Below, piece by piece: positions 1-6,656 of a stretch of DNA of 29,945 bases. The first letter of the stretch is position 1, and the number at the start of each line of letters is the position of its first letter. The notes beneath the pieces are model-generated. The model searched no databases. It worked only from the letters and a program-made list of their open reading frames with translations, and was not told the origin of the DNA. The stretch lies in contig JASEFB010000008.1 of assembly GCA_030019325.1 (NCBI GenBank), positions 1-29,945 on the forward strand, given 5' to 3'. This stretch comes from an archaeon. Its GTDB lineage: Archaea > Halobacteriota > Syntropharchaeia > Alkanophagales > Methanospirareceae. The position numbers and the translations under genes are program-made.

Positions 1-901
1 GATCCACCCCACTTTCAAGTAAATGCGTTGCAAAGCTATGGCGCAAGGAGTGAACACTCACCCCTTTCCTTATTCCTACCTTTTCGACGGTATCCTCAAA
101 GATCTTTTGCACCGTTCTTGTTGTAATATGAGAATCCGCTTTTTGACCAGGAAAGAGCCATTTTTCAGGGTTATTTGCATTCATGTATAGTCCCAAGGTT
201 TCCATAGTAGTATCTGAAAGAATGGTATACCTGTCCTTCCTCCCCTTCGCTCCTTTTATGTGAATCAGTCCCCTCTCAGTATCAATATCTTCCGGCTTCA
301 ACTTCACCACCTCACCTACCCTCAATCCCGCGGAATATATAAGCATTAGGATTGCTCTGTGTTTTATGTTATTTATGGATGAAAGTATTTGAGAAACTTC
401 CCCCTGACTCAATACAACCGGCAACTTCTTATCCTTCCTCGGTCTCTTTATCTCATAGATAAACCTCCGCTTCAAAACCTCGCCATAATAAAACTTCAGT
501 GCGTTGATCGCGGTATTCAAAGTGGATGTAGAAGCCTCCTTATCATTCGCCAAATAGTATAGATAATCTCTTATATCCTCATTGGTGACCTCGTAAGGGT
601 TCTTCTTGGAAAATTCCTGAAACTCCCGGTTATAATACAAATACAGCTTTATCGTTCTCTGACTGTATTTTCTTAGTATAAGCTCCTTTTTCAGCTCGTC
701 TAAGTATATAGAAGGGTCTATTACCAGATTTCCCCCGTCAAAAACAGACAAAAGTGTTTCAAGCTCAGAAAAGGGAACACTCCAATATTTCTCCTCAGGA
801 TGCCATCTGTATCCTTCAATAGTTTTAACTTTCGCTATGTAATCCGGGTTATAGGGAAAGACAACAGCAATTCTGTCACCATCTTTCCCAATCCTTATCA
901 T
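1..901 (-). CDS. Tyrosine recombinase/integrase (XerC/D-like), C-terminus cut by window edge
   Basis: A site-specific DNA recombinase of the phage-integrase family; 300 codons are visible and the 3' end lies outside the window. From the ATG at 901, residues ~1-60 form a small N-terminal domain (ending near HPEEKYWSVPFSELE) of a kind seen in front of some archaeal and bacterial integrases. It is followed by a SAM-like core-binding domain (~65-150: LRKYSQRTIKLYLYYNREF) and the catalytic domain. Visible catalytic residues are the Arg in SAGLRVGEV, the beta-hairpin Lys in KGAKGRKDR and the HxxR of HSLRHSFATHLLE. The last His/Trp and the nucleophilic Tyr would lie beyond base 1. A TATA-like stretch (ataaatattttt on the minus strand, ~980-990) could be its promoter. 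It may be a chromosomal Xer-like enzyme or belong to an integrated element; no attachment site is visible. Confidence 0.85.
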   Translation of the reverse strand, partial: MIRIGKDGDRIAVVFPYNPDYIAKVKTIEGYRWHPEEKYWSVPFSELETLLSVFDGGNLVIDPSIYLDELKKELILRKYSQRTIKLYLYYNREFQEFSKKNPYEVTNEDIRDYLYYLANDKEASTSTLNTAINALKFYYGEVLKRRFIYEIKRPRKDKKLPVVLSQGEVSQILSSINNIKHRAILMLIYSAGLRVGEVVKLKPEDIDTERGLIHIKGAKGRKDRYTILSDTTMETLGLYMNANNPEKWLFPGQKADSHITTRTVQKIFEDTVEKVGIRKGVSVHSLRHSFATHLLESGVD

Positions 902-995
902 TTCTTCTCAACCCTTACGAACTTCTAGATTAAGGTAGATGAATTTCTTCCTTCCGAATGAAGCTTCTACCCTTCTAAGATATCCCCAAAAATAT

Positions 996-1892
996 TTATG
1001 TCCCGCTAAGCATCCCCAACCGTTCCAGCACCTTCCGCAACTTCTCCACGTTCGCGTCACTCAACGCACCGAGCGGCAGCCTGACATGCCCTGATGGCAG
1101 TCCCATCAGCTCCGCGGCTTTCTTAACCGGTATGGGGTTCGTCTCCAGGAACATCGCATCAAAGAGTGGATACAGCCTCAAGTTAATCTCCATAGCCTTA
1201 TCCATCTCTTCTTTAAACATCGCATCCACCATCGCGCTCATCTCCTTCGGTGCAATGTTTGCCGCCACGGAGATTACACCCGTACCACCCAAGCTCATTA
1301 TGGGCAGCGTGAAGAAATCATCACCTGCAACTACCGTGAAGTCCAAACCTTGTTCCTTAGCTAACCGAATAATCGTTCCAACCTGCTTCAAATCGCCCGA
1401 AGCCTCCTTCACGCCTTTTAGATTCGCTACCTCCGCCGCAAGCTCTACCTGGGTTTCGGCACTCACATTTTGGCCTGTTCTCGACGGTATGTTATATAAG
1501 ATTAAGGGTATGTCGACCGCATCGCCAATCCGCGCGAAATGCTCCTTCAAACCTTTCACATTTGGTTTGTTGTAATAGGGCGTAATCAAAAGGCACGCGT
1601 CAGCTCCGGCATCTTCCGCATATCTCGTGAGCTCTATCGCCTCCTTTGTGTTATTCGAACCCGTCCCTGCTATCACCGGTACGGTGGAATACTCCACAAC
1701 CGCACGTATCACCTCCTTATGCTCCTCATGAGAAAGTGTTGCGGATTCGCCCGTCGTGCCACAGGGGACTATCCCCGCTACACCGCCCTCGATCACATAC
1801 TCTACAAGCCGCCTCAAGCCGTCCATATCTACTTTGTCGTCCTTCGTGAACGGCGTTATAAGCGCGGGATAAACACCTTCTATCTTTAGCAT
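996..1892 (-). CDS. dapA: 4-hydroxy-tetrahydrodipicolinate synthase
   Basis: Class I aldolase condensing pyruvate with aspartate semialdehyde, the first committed step of the diaminopimelate/lysine pathway in the cytoplasm. The 298-residue length is normal for the family. Family landmarks are all present: the Thr-Thr pair in PCGTTGES (residues 46-47), the catalytic Tyr133 and the carboxylate-binding Arg138 in YNIPSRTG, and the Schiff-base Lys162 in VKEASGD. The ATG lies one base after the S17e stop codon, so it is almost certainly cotranscribed with that ribosomal gene. No other lysine-pathway gene is in the window. A related aldolase (KDG aldolase, N-acetylneuraminate lyase) cannot be fully excluded, but the TTGES and YNIPSRTG motifs favour DapA. 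Confidence 0.93.
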   Translation of the reverse strand: MLKIEGVYPALITPFTKDDKVDMDGLRRLVEYVIEGGVAGIVPCGTTGESATLSHEEHKEVIRAVVEYSTVPVIAGTGSNNTKEAIELTRYAEDAGADACLLITPYYNKPNVKGLKEHFARIGDAVDIPLILYNIPSRTGQNVSAETQVELAAEVANLKGVKEASGDLKQVGTIIRLAKEQGLDFTVVAGDDFFTLPIMSLGGTGVISVAANIAPKEMSAMVDAMFKEEMDKAMEINLRLYPLFDAMFLETNPIPVKKAAELMGLPSGHVRLPLGALSDANVEKLRKVLERLGMLSGT

Positions 1893-1893
1893 C

Positions 1894-2085
1894 TCATTTC
1901 TTACCTTCCCTTCTCTTTTTATGTGCTATATAGCCCGCTACTCTATTTCTTACAGCCTTACTCTCTATATTCGTATACTTCTCTACCATCTTCTTATCCA
2001 CATCAAAATCATCAGTGAATTCGGCCACTTCCTCCAGCAATTGCTTCGCCAAACTCTTTATATACGTTGGTTTAATCGCGCCCAC
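1894..2085 (-). CDS. rps17e: 30S ribosomal protein S17e
   Basis: Small ribosomal subunit protein found in archaea and eukaryotes but not bacteria. The 63 residues match the typical archaeal length. The N-terminal signature IKPTYIKSLAKQLLE and the C-terminal KAVRNRVAGYIAHKKR, both basic and helical, are characteristic. It lies 10 bases downstream of a small membrane-protein gene and one base upstream of dapA, so it sits inside a tight minus-strand operon that also contains S15. Confidence 0.95.
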   Translation of the reverse strand: MGAIKPTYIKSLAKQLLEEVAEFTDDFDVDKKMVEKYTNIESKAVRNRVAGYIAHKKRREGKK

Positions 2086-2095
2086 TGGTAATCAC

Positions 2096-2320
2096 TCACT
2101 CCTCTTCTCTTTCACTCTCCGTCCCGCTCTCCTCCATCTCCGCACCCTTCTCTCTCACGGTACTCACACCAATCATCAAGAACATCACACCGACTAACAA
2201 CACAATGAGGGGAATAACCCCTAATAGAACATCTATCACCTGACAGTGGAAGTACCATATCCCTGCCACACCTAAGGCTGCTAATACAAGTCCAATCAAT
2301 AATTCTTTATATCCGGTCAT
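2096..2320 (-). CDS. Small two-helix membrane protein, function unknown
   Basis: A 74-residue protein with two predicted transmembrane helices (about residues 7-25 and 30-52), separated by a short loop containing a Cys (WYFHCQV). It ends in a strongly acidic, Glu-rich cytoplasmic-type tail (EMEESGTESEREEE). I do not recognise a family with an assigned function. It lies between the S15 and S17e genes with short spacers (28 and 10 bases), so it should be cotranscribed with them. The start is an ATG preceded by an A-rich stretch without a clear Shine-Dalgarno sequence. Confidence 0.75.
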   Translation of the reverse strand: MTGYKELLIGLVLAALGVAGIWYFHCQVIDVLLGVIPLIVLLVGVMFLMIGVSTVREKGAEMEESGTESEREEE

Positions 2321-2348
2321 TTTTTATCCCAATCTCCTCCCCTTATGC

Positions 2349-2819
2349 CTACCTCCTCAACATGACTTCGGCAATTTCAGGCTTGTATTTCCAATCCTCG
2401 GGTAAGACCTTATTCCTTCTATAATACTTCACGAGCCTTCTTATCTTTGACTCGGTTAATTGGAGCACTCTTTTATTATGGACATCTTTCTTATTCTCTT
2501 CTATATGCTTTCTCATTCTCAGCGCTTTGCGCATTAAATTCTGGAGGTCTTCAGGTATCGCACCCACTTTGTTCTTCTCCTTTAATATCTTTGTTATCTT
2601 TTTCCCGGTGACCAGGGCAACGCTTGGCACACCGTAGCTGTCCCTCAAGGTTATCCCCATTCTACTCGTCGAAAGCCCCTGATTAGAAAGGTCCTCCACT
2701 TTCTCCTCAACCTCTTCTGCTGTCATCTCCACCCATTCAGGTACCGTTTTCCTGACTTTCAAACTAAATGGTCTCTTAGAGCCTGATTTACCTCTCTTTC
2801 TCGCATGCATCCGTGCCAT
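2349..2819 (-). CDS. rps15: 30S ribosomal protein S15 (S15p/S13e)
   Basis: Archaeal S15, which binds the central domain of 16S rRNA. At 156 residues it has the archaeal/eukaryotic layout: a basic N-terminal extension beginning MARMHARKRGKSGSKRP, then the conserved core (DSYGVPSVALVTGKKITKIL, and the rRNA-binding helix region around NKRVLQLTESKIRRLVKYYRR). The protein ends EIAEVMLRR. It follows the geranylgeranyl reductase gene on the same strand after ~40 bases and heads the S15/membrane protein/S17e/dapA cluster. Confidence 0.96.
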   Translation of the reverse strand: MARMHARKRGKSGSKRPFSLKVRKTVPEWVEMTAEEVEEKVEDLSNQGLSTSRMGITLRDSYGVPSVALVTGKKITKILKEKNKVGAIPEDLQNLMRKALRMRKHIEENKKDVHNKRVLQLTESKIRRLVKYYRRNKVLPEDWKYKPEIAEVMLRR

Positions 2820-2861
2820 TTTCCTACTCCAAAGCCCTCTATTTGCCTCTGCCTGAATACC

Positions 2862-4109
2862 TTATCTTTGCTTCGTATATAAATACTTTAGGATATTTCC
2901 CGCCATCAATCTGATGAAGCTGGGATTCTTTAAAAGCTCACGAAGTGCACCAGCGGGATAGTCCATATCCCCCGCCCTTCTTATCTGTTGCAATAGATCC
3001 CCCCGTGACAGCGTATGGAGAAGCGTATCGAAGTCTTTGTCGCTCATTACACACCGTAACTTATGAATCCTCAACCCAAACGCTATCTCCTTCCCTATAT
3101 CCTTCCACCACCGCCGTTCATATTCACGCAGCAGCTTCATATCACCCGTCAAACACGCTTTTGCCGCTATCTCACCTGCTATCTTGCCACATTTCATTCC
3201 GTAATACACACCACCACCGGTGATTGGCTTGACTTGAGCTGCTGCATCCCCAACCAGCATTATCCCTCCCTCTTTATCTGCCGTTACCGTATTATGCCCT
3301 CGCCAGCCTGTACCTACCGGAATAGGGATTCTCCCTGCGGTAAATTTTGAACTGGTGCCTTTGTACCTCTTCGCTATAACCGGATGCTCCACTAAATTCC
3401 TTTTTAAAAAGAGCAGCGGGTTGGGCTGTGATGAAACCCTTTTGTCTATGCAGAGACCAATTCGAGCACTGTTTCCAGCGCCAAGAGGAATAGCCCAGGC
3501 GAAGAAGCCCGGAGCAATGGTTTTACCCAGGAAAATCTCTGCAAATGCCTCCTCGGTCTCATATTCGCCTTCTATCTGCGCGCAGTTCAGGGTGCGCTTT
3601 GTGACATTTAACCCTGCCATTTTAGCCACAACACTCTTCACACCGTCAGCGCCAATAACGACCGTTCCTCTTATCTCCTCTTCTCCATTCGCCGTGGCAG
3701 TAGTAATCGTTAGCCTCTTCTCCTCATCTCTTTTCTGTACACTTTTGACTCTGCTCTCCAGAATTATCTCTGCACCTTCCTTCTCTGCCTCTTTCGCCAA
3801 CTCCTTATCAAATGCATCCCTCTTTATGGCAAAAGCCCTCTGACCCGGAGATTCGAGCATTAACTCGCAGGAATGCGAATGAAGAACAGCGCCCTTTATT
3901 TCGCAGTTTATGAAGGATTTACTGGTCCTTATTTCGCTCTCCTCAAGTGCTCTTTTGCTTATAAGCCCCGCGCATTGGACTGGCTCGCCTATCTCCGCAT
4001 CCTCCTCTACAATCAGCGTAGAAGCTCCTCCCTTTGCCGCATATTTCGCAGCCATGCAGCCTGCGGGACCGCCGCCCACCACGACGACGTCATAGTCGAG
4101 CATAACCAT
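2862..4109 (-). CDS. Geranylgeranyl reductase family flavoprotein (digeranylgeranylglycerophospholipid reductase)
   Basis: FAD enzyme of the geranylgeranyl reductase family; in archaea these saturate the isoprenoid chains of membrane lipids. Visible are the Rossmann dinucleotide motif GGGPAG near the N-terminus, the family motif GEPVQCAGLIS with its conserved Cys, the second FAD motif GADGVKSVVA, and the GD motif in MLVGDAAAQVKPITGGG. About 415 residues is normal length. I start at the ATG at 4109 because GGAG lies six bases upstream. A TTG at 4121 and an ATG at 4103 are alternatives; 4103 gives the canonical MLDYDVVVVGGG start, and the TATA-like box at 4125-4134 would fit a leaderless message from there. 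It is divergent from rpl24. Several paralogues occur in archaeal genomes, so the substrate is inferred. Confidence 0.88.
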   Translation of the reverse strand: MVMLDYDVVVVGGGPAGCMAAKYAAKGGASTLIVEEDAEIGEPVQCAGLISKRALEESEIRTSKSFINCEIKGAVLHSHSCELMLESPGQRAFAIKRDAFDKELAKEAEKEGAEIILESRVKSVQKRDEEKRLTITTATANGEEEIRGTVVIGADGVKSVVAKMAGLNVTKRTLNCAQIEGEYETEEAFAEIFLGKTIAPGFFAWAIPLGAGNSARIGLCIDKRVSSQPNPLLFLKRNLVEHPVIAKRYKGTSSKFTAGRIPIPVGTGWRGHNTVTADKEGGIMLVGDAAAQVKPITGGGVYYGMKCGKIAGEIAAKACLTGDMKLLREYERRWWKDIGKEIAFGLRIHKLRCVMSDKDFDTLLHTLSRGDLLQQIRRAGDMDYPAGALRELLKNPSFIRLMAGNILKYLYTKQR

Positions 4110-4124
4110 ACAAATCTCCAATCC

Positions 4125-4134
4125 TTTTATATTT
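4125..4134 (-). promoter_or_regulatory. TATA-like box for geranylgeranyl reductase
   Basis: AAATATAAAA on the minus strand, 20-26 bases before the candidate start codons at 4109 and 4103. The spacing would place transcription initiation at or near the ATG, implying a very short or absent 5' leader. This is inferred from the archaeal TATA to start-site distance only. Confidence 0.4.
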
Positions 4135-4199
4135 GAAATTGTTAGTAATCGAAGAGGATAAGATTGTCAATGTCGAGTATACTTGAGGGGTAGTACTAA

Positions 4200-4565
4200 A
4201 TGAAAAAAATATCCGGGAGGTCTGAGCAACCGAGAAAACAGAGGAAAGCGAGATATAATGCACCGTTACATATACGACACCAGTTCATGAGCGCACCTCT
4301 TTCCGAAGAACTCCGCGATAAATTTGGGAAAAGAAGTTTCCCGCTGAGAAAGGGTGATACGGTAAAGGTGATGAGGGGCGATGATAAAGGTAAAGAAGGG
4401 AAAGTAAGGTCAGTAGATCTGAAGAATGAAAAGATAACGGTGGAAGGCGTGGTGGTTGCACGGTCTGATTTATCCGAGGTGCCGCGATCCATACATCCCT
4501 CGAATGTCATGATAACAAAGTTAGAATTAAAGGATAAGCTACGGGAAAGCGCATTGAGGAGATGA
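4200..4565 (+). CDS. rpl24: 50S ribosomal protein L24 (L24p/L26e)
   Basis: Large-subunit protein that binds near the 5' end of 23S rRNA. The 121 residues fit archaeal L24. Visible are a basic N-terminus (SGRSEQPRKQRKARYNAPLH), the KOW motif centred on KGDTVKVMRGDDKGKEGKV, and the conserved VPRSIHPSNVMITKL. The ATG at 4200 is preceded by GAGGGG about ten bases upstream. In most archaea this gene sits inside the spectinomycin/S10 ribosomal operon between L14 and S4e. Here it stands alone, divergent from geranylgeranyl reductase, which is unusual; all conserved segments look intact, so it is probably functional. Confidence 0.94.
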   Translation: MKKISGRSEQPRKQRKARYNAPLHIRHQFMSAPLSEELRDKFGKRSFPLRKGDTVKVMRGDDKGKEGKVRSVDLKNEKITVEGVVVARSDLSEVPRSIHPSNVMITKLELKDKLRESALRR

Positions 4566-4566
4566 A

Positions 4567-4590
4567 AAAGTTCCGCGAAGGAACGCTTTA
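4567..4590 (+). terminator. Possible hairpin terminator after rpl24
   Basis: A GTTCC/GGAAC hairpin with a five-base GCGAA loop (4570-4584) lies directly after the L24 stop codon, with an A-rich 5' flank and a short T run after it. It lies between two converging genes. The stem is short, so the role is tentative. Confidence 0.3.
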
Positions 4591-4694
4591 CCAGTAGAGC
4601 ATAGACGCATGGTATCACTGTTCTTGCTCCTCGATAGGAAGGATTGAATTGTAACGCCTTTGCATTTTATTTTGCACTTTGCACTCTCTTCGAT

Positions 4695-5210
4695 TCACCC
4701 TATCACTTCCTTATGGAGCGCTCTCATTCGCTTGATAGAGGGATGTGATTCGCCTAATTTATCCTTTAAATTCACTATCGCATCTTCTATGCTCGTTCTT
4801 CTCGATCCGTCAATCAAATTATCCGCGTGCGCTACTATTTTCTCCTCCAATGTTTCGGGCATGAGATCTATGAAAGGTAATCCCACTTCCTTTGCTTCCT
4901 CAGCTGTTATTCCTGCACCGACATGCCTTTGAATTATGCGCACCACGTTCTCATCCAGCCTTAACTCCCTCGCCAGTTCTCCACCCACAAACCCATGGTC
5001 AACACCGTATGAACGCGATCTGCCTATGTCATGGAGCAATGCCCCCCTAAACACCAGTTTTTCATCTACACTGTCATGATGGCGACGCGCAATCTCCAAT
5101 GCGAGTTCAGCAACTGCAATACAATGTCTGATAACCGCTTCGTCACACCCAACCTCGCGCAGTAACCTTATGCACTCGTTTAGTATCCCGCTCTTAACTT
5201 CTTCTTCCAC
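4695..5210 (-). CDS. HD-domain phosphohydrolase (TIGR00295-type)
   Basis: A 171-residue metal-dependent phosphohydrolase of the HD superfamily. In order: a His in IRHCIAVAELALEIARR, the metal-binding HD pair in GALLHDIGRSRSYG, a further His in VDHGFVGGELA, QRHVGAG, and the distal Asp in VAHADNLIDGSRR. This arrangement and length match a conserved archaeal family of unknown substrate. The start is a GTG at 5210, which overlaps the end of the TFE reading frame by 31 bases and suggests translational coupling. No start codon is evident that would remove the overlap. Substrate unknown; nucleotide or phosphate-ester hydrolysis is inferred from the fold. Confidence 0.85.
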   Translation of the reverse strand: MEEEVKSGILNECIRLLREVGCDEAVIRHCIAVAELALEIARRHHDSVDEKLVFRGALLHDIGRSRSYGVDHGFVGGELARELRLDENVVRIIQRHVGAGITAEEAKEVGLPFIDLMPETLEEKIVAHADNLIDGSRRTSIEDAIVNLKDKLGESHPSIKRMRALHKEVIG

Positions 5211-5692
5211 TTCTCTAACTCGGTTATCTTCCCCTCTAACTCTTTTATTAAATTGCCATTATCAAAATATTCAAAATTAGATTCGCATTCCTCACACCAG
5301 AAGGCCTTCTCTACCGCTTCCTCAAATGAAACACGCTGACAGCTACACTGGTAAAATACCCCTTTCTTTTCGTATTCAAGTTTCTTTCTTAACCCCTTTA
5401 ACTCTCCATCCGCCTCTTCTTCCATTAGCTTCTTCACTTTGTCACGCTTGAAGCTCCACCAATAGGTAATCCAGCCGCTAATATCATCACGTTCAGTCCT
5501 GTACTCAGCTATCCGGTTCTCATACAACGTGTATAAAATCTTTCTCACAAACGTGAGTTTGGTATCAGTGAGCCCTGCAATTTCCTCATCGGTTATCTCC
5601 CGCTCTGGGAGATTCTCCATTATCTTTAATCCCTCTTCTCCGATCATCTTTCTAAAATATTCCTTCACTAAGGGATTATCTGACATCAGCAT
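5180..5692 (-). CDS. tfe: Transcription factor E (TFIIE-alpha homologue)
   Basis: Basal transcription factor that helps RNA polymerase open and stabilise promoter complexes. It has an N-terminal winged helix (MLMSDNPLVKEYFRKMIGEEG, then ITDEEIAGLTDTKLTFVRKILYTLYENRIAEYR), a linker with ISGWITYWWSF, a C-terminal zinc ribbon and a final coiled helix (KELEGKITELEKWKKKL). The zinc ribbon has CSC and CEEC pairs; the first is C-x-C where CxxC is usual, which is odd. The frame is open further upstream to 5782, but those residues do not resemble TFE. I chose the ATG at 5692, behind GGAGAG and a TATA-like box; the ATG at 5686 is an alternative. It precedes and overlaps the HD-protein gene. Confidence 0.92.
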   Translation of the reverse strand: MLMSDNPLVKEYFRKMIGEEGLKIMENLPEREITDEEIAGLTDTKLTFVRKILYTLYENRIAEYRTERDDISGWITYWWSFKRDKVKKLMEEEADGELKGLRKKLEYEKKGVFYQCSCQRVSFEEAVEKAFWCEECESNFEYFDNGNLIKELEGKITELEKWKKKLRAGY

Positions 5693-5729
5693 CTCTGATC
5701 GCTCTCCACTATTAAAAACTATAACTTGG

Positions 5730-5740
5730 ATAAAATTAAA
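5730..5740 (-). promoter_or_regulatory. TATA-like box for tfe
   Basis: TTTAATTTTAT on the minus strand, centred about 43 bases before the ATG at 5692. Initiation ~25 bases downstream would leave a short leader that still contains the GGAGAG ribosome-binding sequence. This supports the shorter TFE start over the upstream in-frame start at 5782. Confidence 0.4.
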
Positions 5741-5792
5741 CCTTACGCATTTCTCACGCACACGAAAATCGAACATGCTCATTAGATTGTGG

Positions 5793-5809
5793 AAAATCCC
5801 AAATCACAA
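5793..5809 (+). repeat. Left copy of inverted repeat flanking the intron
   Basis: AAAATCCCAAATCACAA here is nearly the reverse complement of 6568-6585 (TTTGGGATTTGGGATTTC). The two copies enclose the intron remnant and its upstream hairpin. They may be the ends of an older inverted-repeat element into which the intron inserted, or a coincidence of low-complexity sequence. Confidence 0.4.
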
Positions 5810-5819
5810 GCACCAAATA

Positions 5820-5836
5820 AAGCCCTTACAGGGCTT
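5820..5836 (+). other. Hairpin immediately upstream of the group II intron
   Basis: AAGCCC TTACA GGGCTT forms a perfect 6-bp stem with a five-base loop, ending eight bases before the intron 5' end at 5844. Bacterial class C group II introns characteristically insert just downstream of terminator-like hairpins, so this is probably the insertion target. It lacks a following T-run and so is not a typical bacterial terminator. Confidence 0.55.
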
Positions 5837-5843
5837 GCGGGAA

Positions 5844-6418
5844 GTGTGCCTCGTAGCCTAATCAGCCCGAGGGGTTAAAATCCCTCCTGTGCTGTTTACC
5901 TGTATCGGTGCAGAAGCCAACAGTGGCAGGGTGTCCCTCGTGAGGGGGAATCTGAAGAGCCTGAGGCGGTCTTCAGTCCGAAGCGAAAGCGAACCAGAGG
6001 TGGGATGTGCTAACGACGACCCTCCTCCCTACAAGGGAAGTTCGATGCCTCTATGGGGATGGACATACTGCATGCAAATTCGGACTCCGCAAACGGGAGA
6101 TTACCATAGGGGGTTAGCATGTCTGGTTAGGGTCGGGATGAAGACGAAAGGGTGGTTAAGTGACCGGGGGAGGTCTCGTATCGTCCTCAACTGAGGTAAG
6201 GAAGGTATAACCACCCGGATGGGAAAGCCGGAATGATGCGATACGAGAAGTCGGATGGCTGCGAAGCGTTTTTGATTAAACTTTTCTAAAAAGTTTACAT
6301 AGTAGCGATGATGGCGGTGCCAATGAACGCTGGCGACAGTTGCGAGGGTAAAACACCGACTATGCGAAGGGGTCCAGCTTTGGCGAAATCGCCTAAAGGG
6401 GTGAAATAATTGCCCAAT
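5844..6418 (+). mobile_element. Group II intron remnant, class C-like (5' part: domains I to about III)
   Basis: Structured RNA lying antisense to the flanking genes. It begins with the group II 5' consensus GTGTGCC. It then shows blocks I recognise from class C introns: GGGTGTCC followed by a hairpin and GGAATCTGAAG, pairing with CTTCAG; GCGAAAGCGAACC; and GGGGGAGGTCT...GAGAAGTC followed by CATAGTAG. Supporting stems include CTGAAGA/TCTTCAG near 5952-5976, CCCTC/GAGGG near 5934, and a 9-bp pairing of CTCGTATCG (6175-6183) with CGATACGAG (6239-6247). No reverse transcriptase is encoded, and no domain V hairpin with its AGC triad and GNRA-type loop is visible downstream, so the copy looks 3'-truncated and inactive. 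Lineage assignment is from remembered family sequence. Confidence 0.65.
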
Positions 6419-6656
6419 TCAAGTAGGAGGTTGGCAGAGGTAGATTCGTGAGAAAGACGCTGAGCTGATTACCGAAATGGATTGGGTAATGAAACAGCCT
6501 GTTGAGGTGATTGGTGGGGAGAGAGGGTTGATCTCACTCCTTGCAATGGGGCAACGCCGATTTAGAGTTTGGGATTTGGGATTTCTGGGCCTAAATCTTT
6601 TTTTTGCCTGCAGAATGAGTGGTTGCAACGTTTGATGTTACCTATACCCCACTTTG
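6419..6656 (+). other. Non-coding stretch after the intron: hairpins, inverted repeat, T-run
   Basis: No convincing gene. It holds a hairpin GCTGATTACC...GGTAAT-gaaa-CAGC (6464-6498). A second hairpin (6516-6524 with 6532-6540) has one A-A mismatch that resembles a domain VI branch-point hairpin, but no domain V precedes it. The right inverted-repeat copy is at 6568-6585 and an eight-T run at 6598-6605. The stretch may contain decayed intron domain IV/VI sequence. On the minus strand it is the region just downstream of rrp42. Confidence 0.4.
6568..6585 (+). repeat. Right copy of inverted repeat flanking the intron
   Basis: TTTGGGATTTGGGATTTC, complementary with few mismatches to 5793-5809. 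It also contains an internal tandem TTTGGGA/TTTGGGA. It is followed by an eight-T run that could end plus-strand transcripts. Confidence 0.4.

Noticed and set aside
5693..5782. Longer N-terminus for TFE
   Set aside because: The extra 30 residues have no similarity to TFE, and a TATA box and ribosome-binding site support the start at 5692.
5889..6194. 101-codon plus-strand ORF
   Set aside because: It lies within the intron domain I region, is crossed by many RNA stems and has no protein-like features.
5844..6418. RNase P RNA or SRP RNA
   Set aside because: The conserved cores of these RNAs are not visible, while the 5' GTGTGCC and the internal blocks fit a group II intron.
6464..6498. Candidate intron domain V hairpin
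   Set aside because: It is too long in the loop, lacks the AGC catalytic triad paired to GTT and lacks the two-base bulge.
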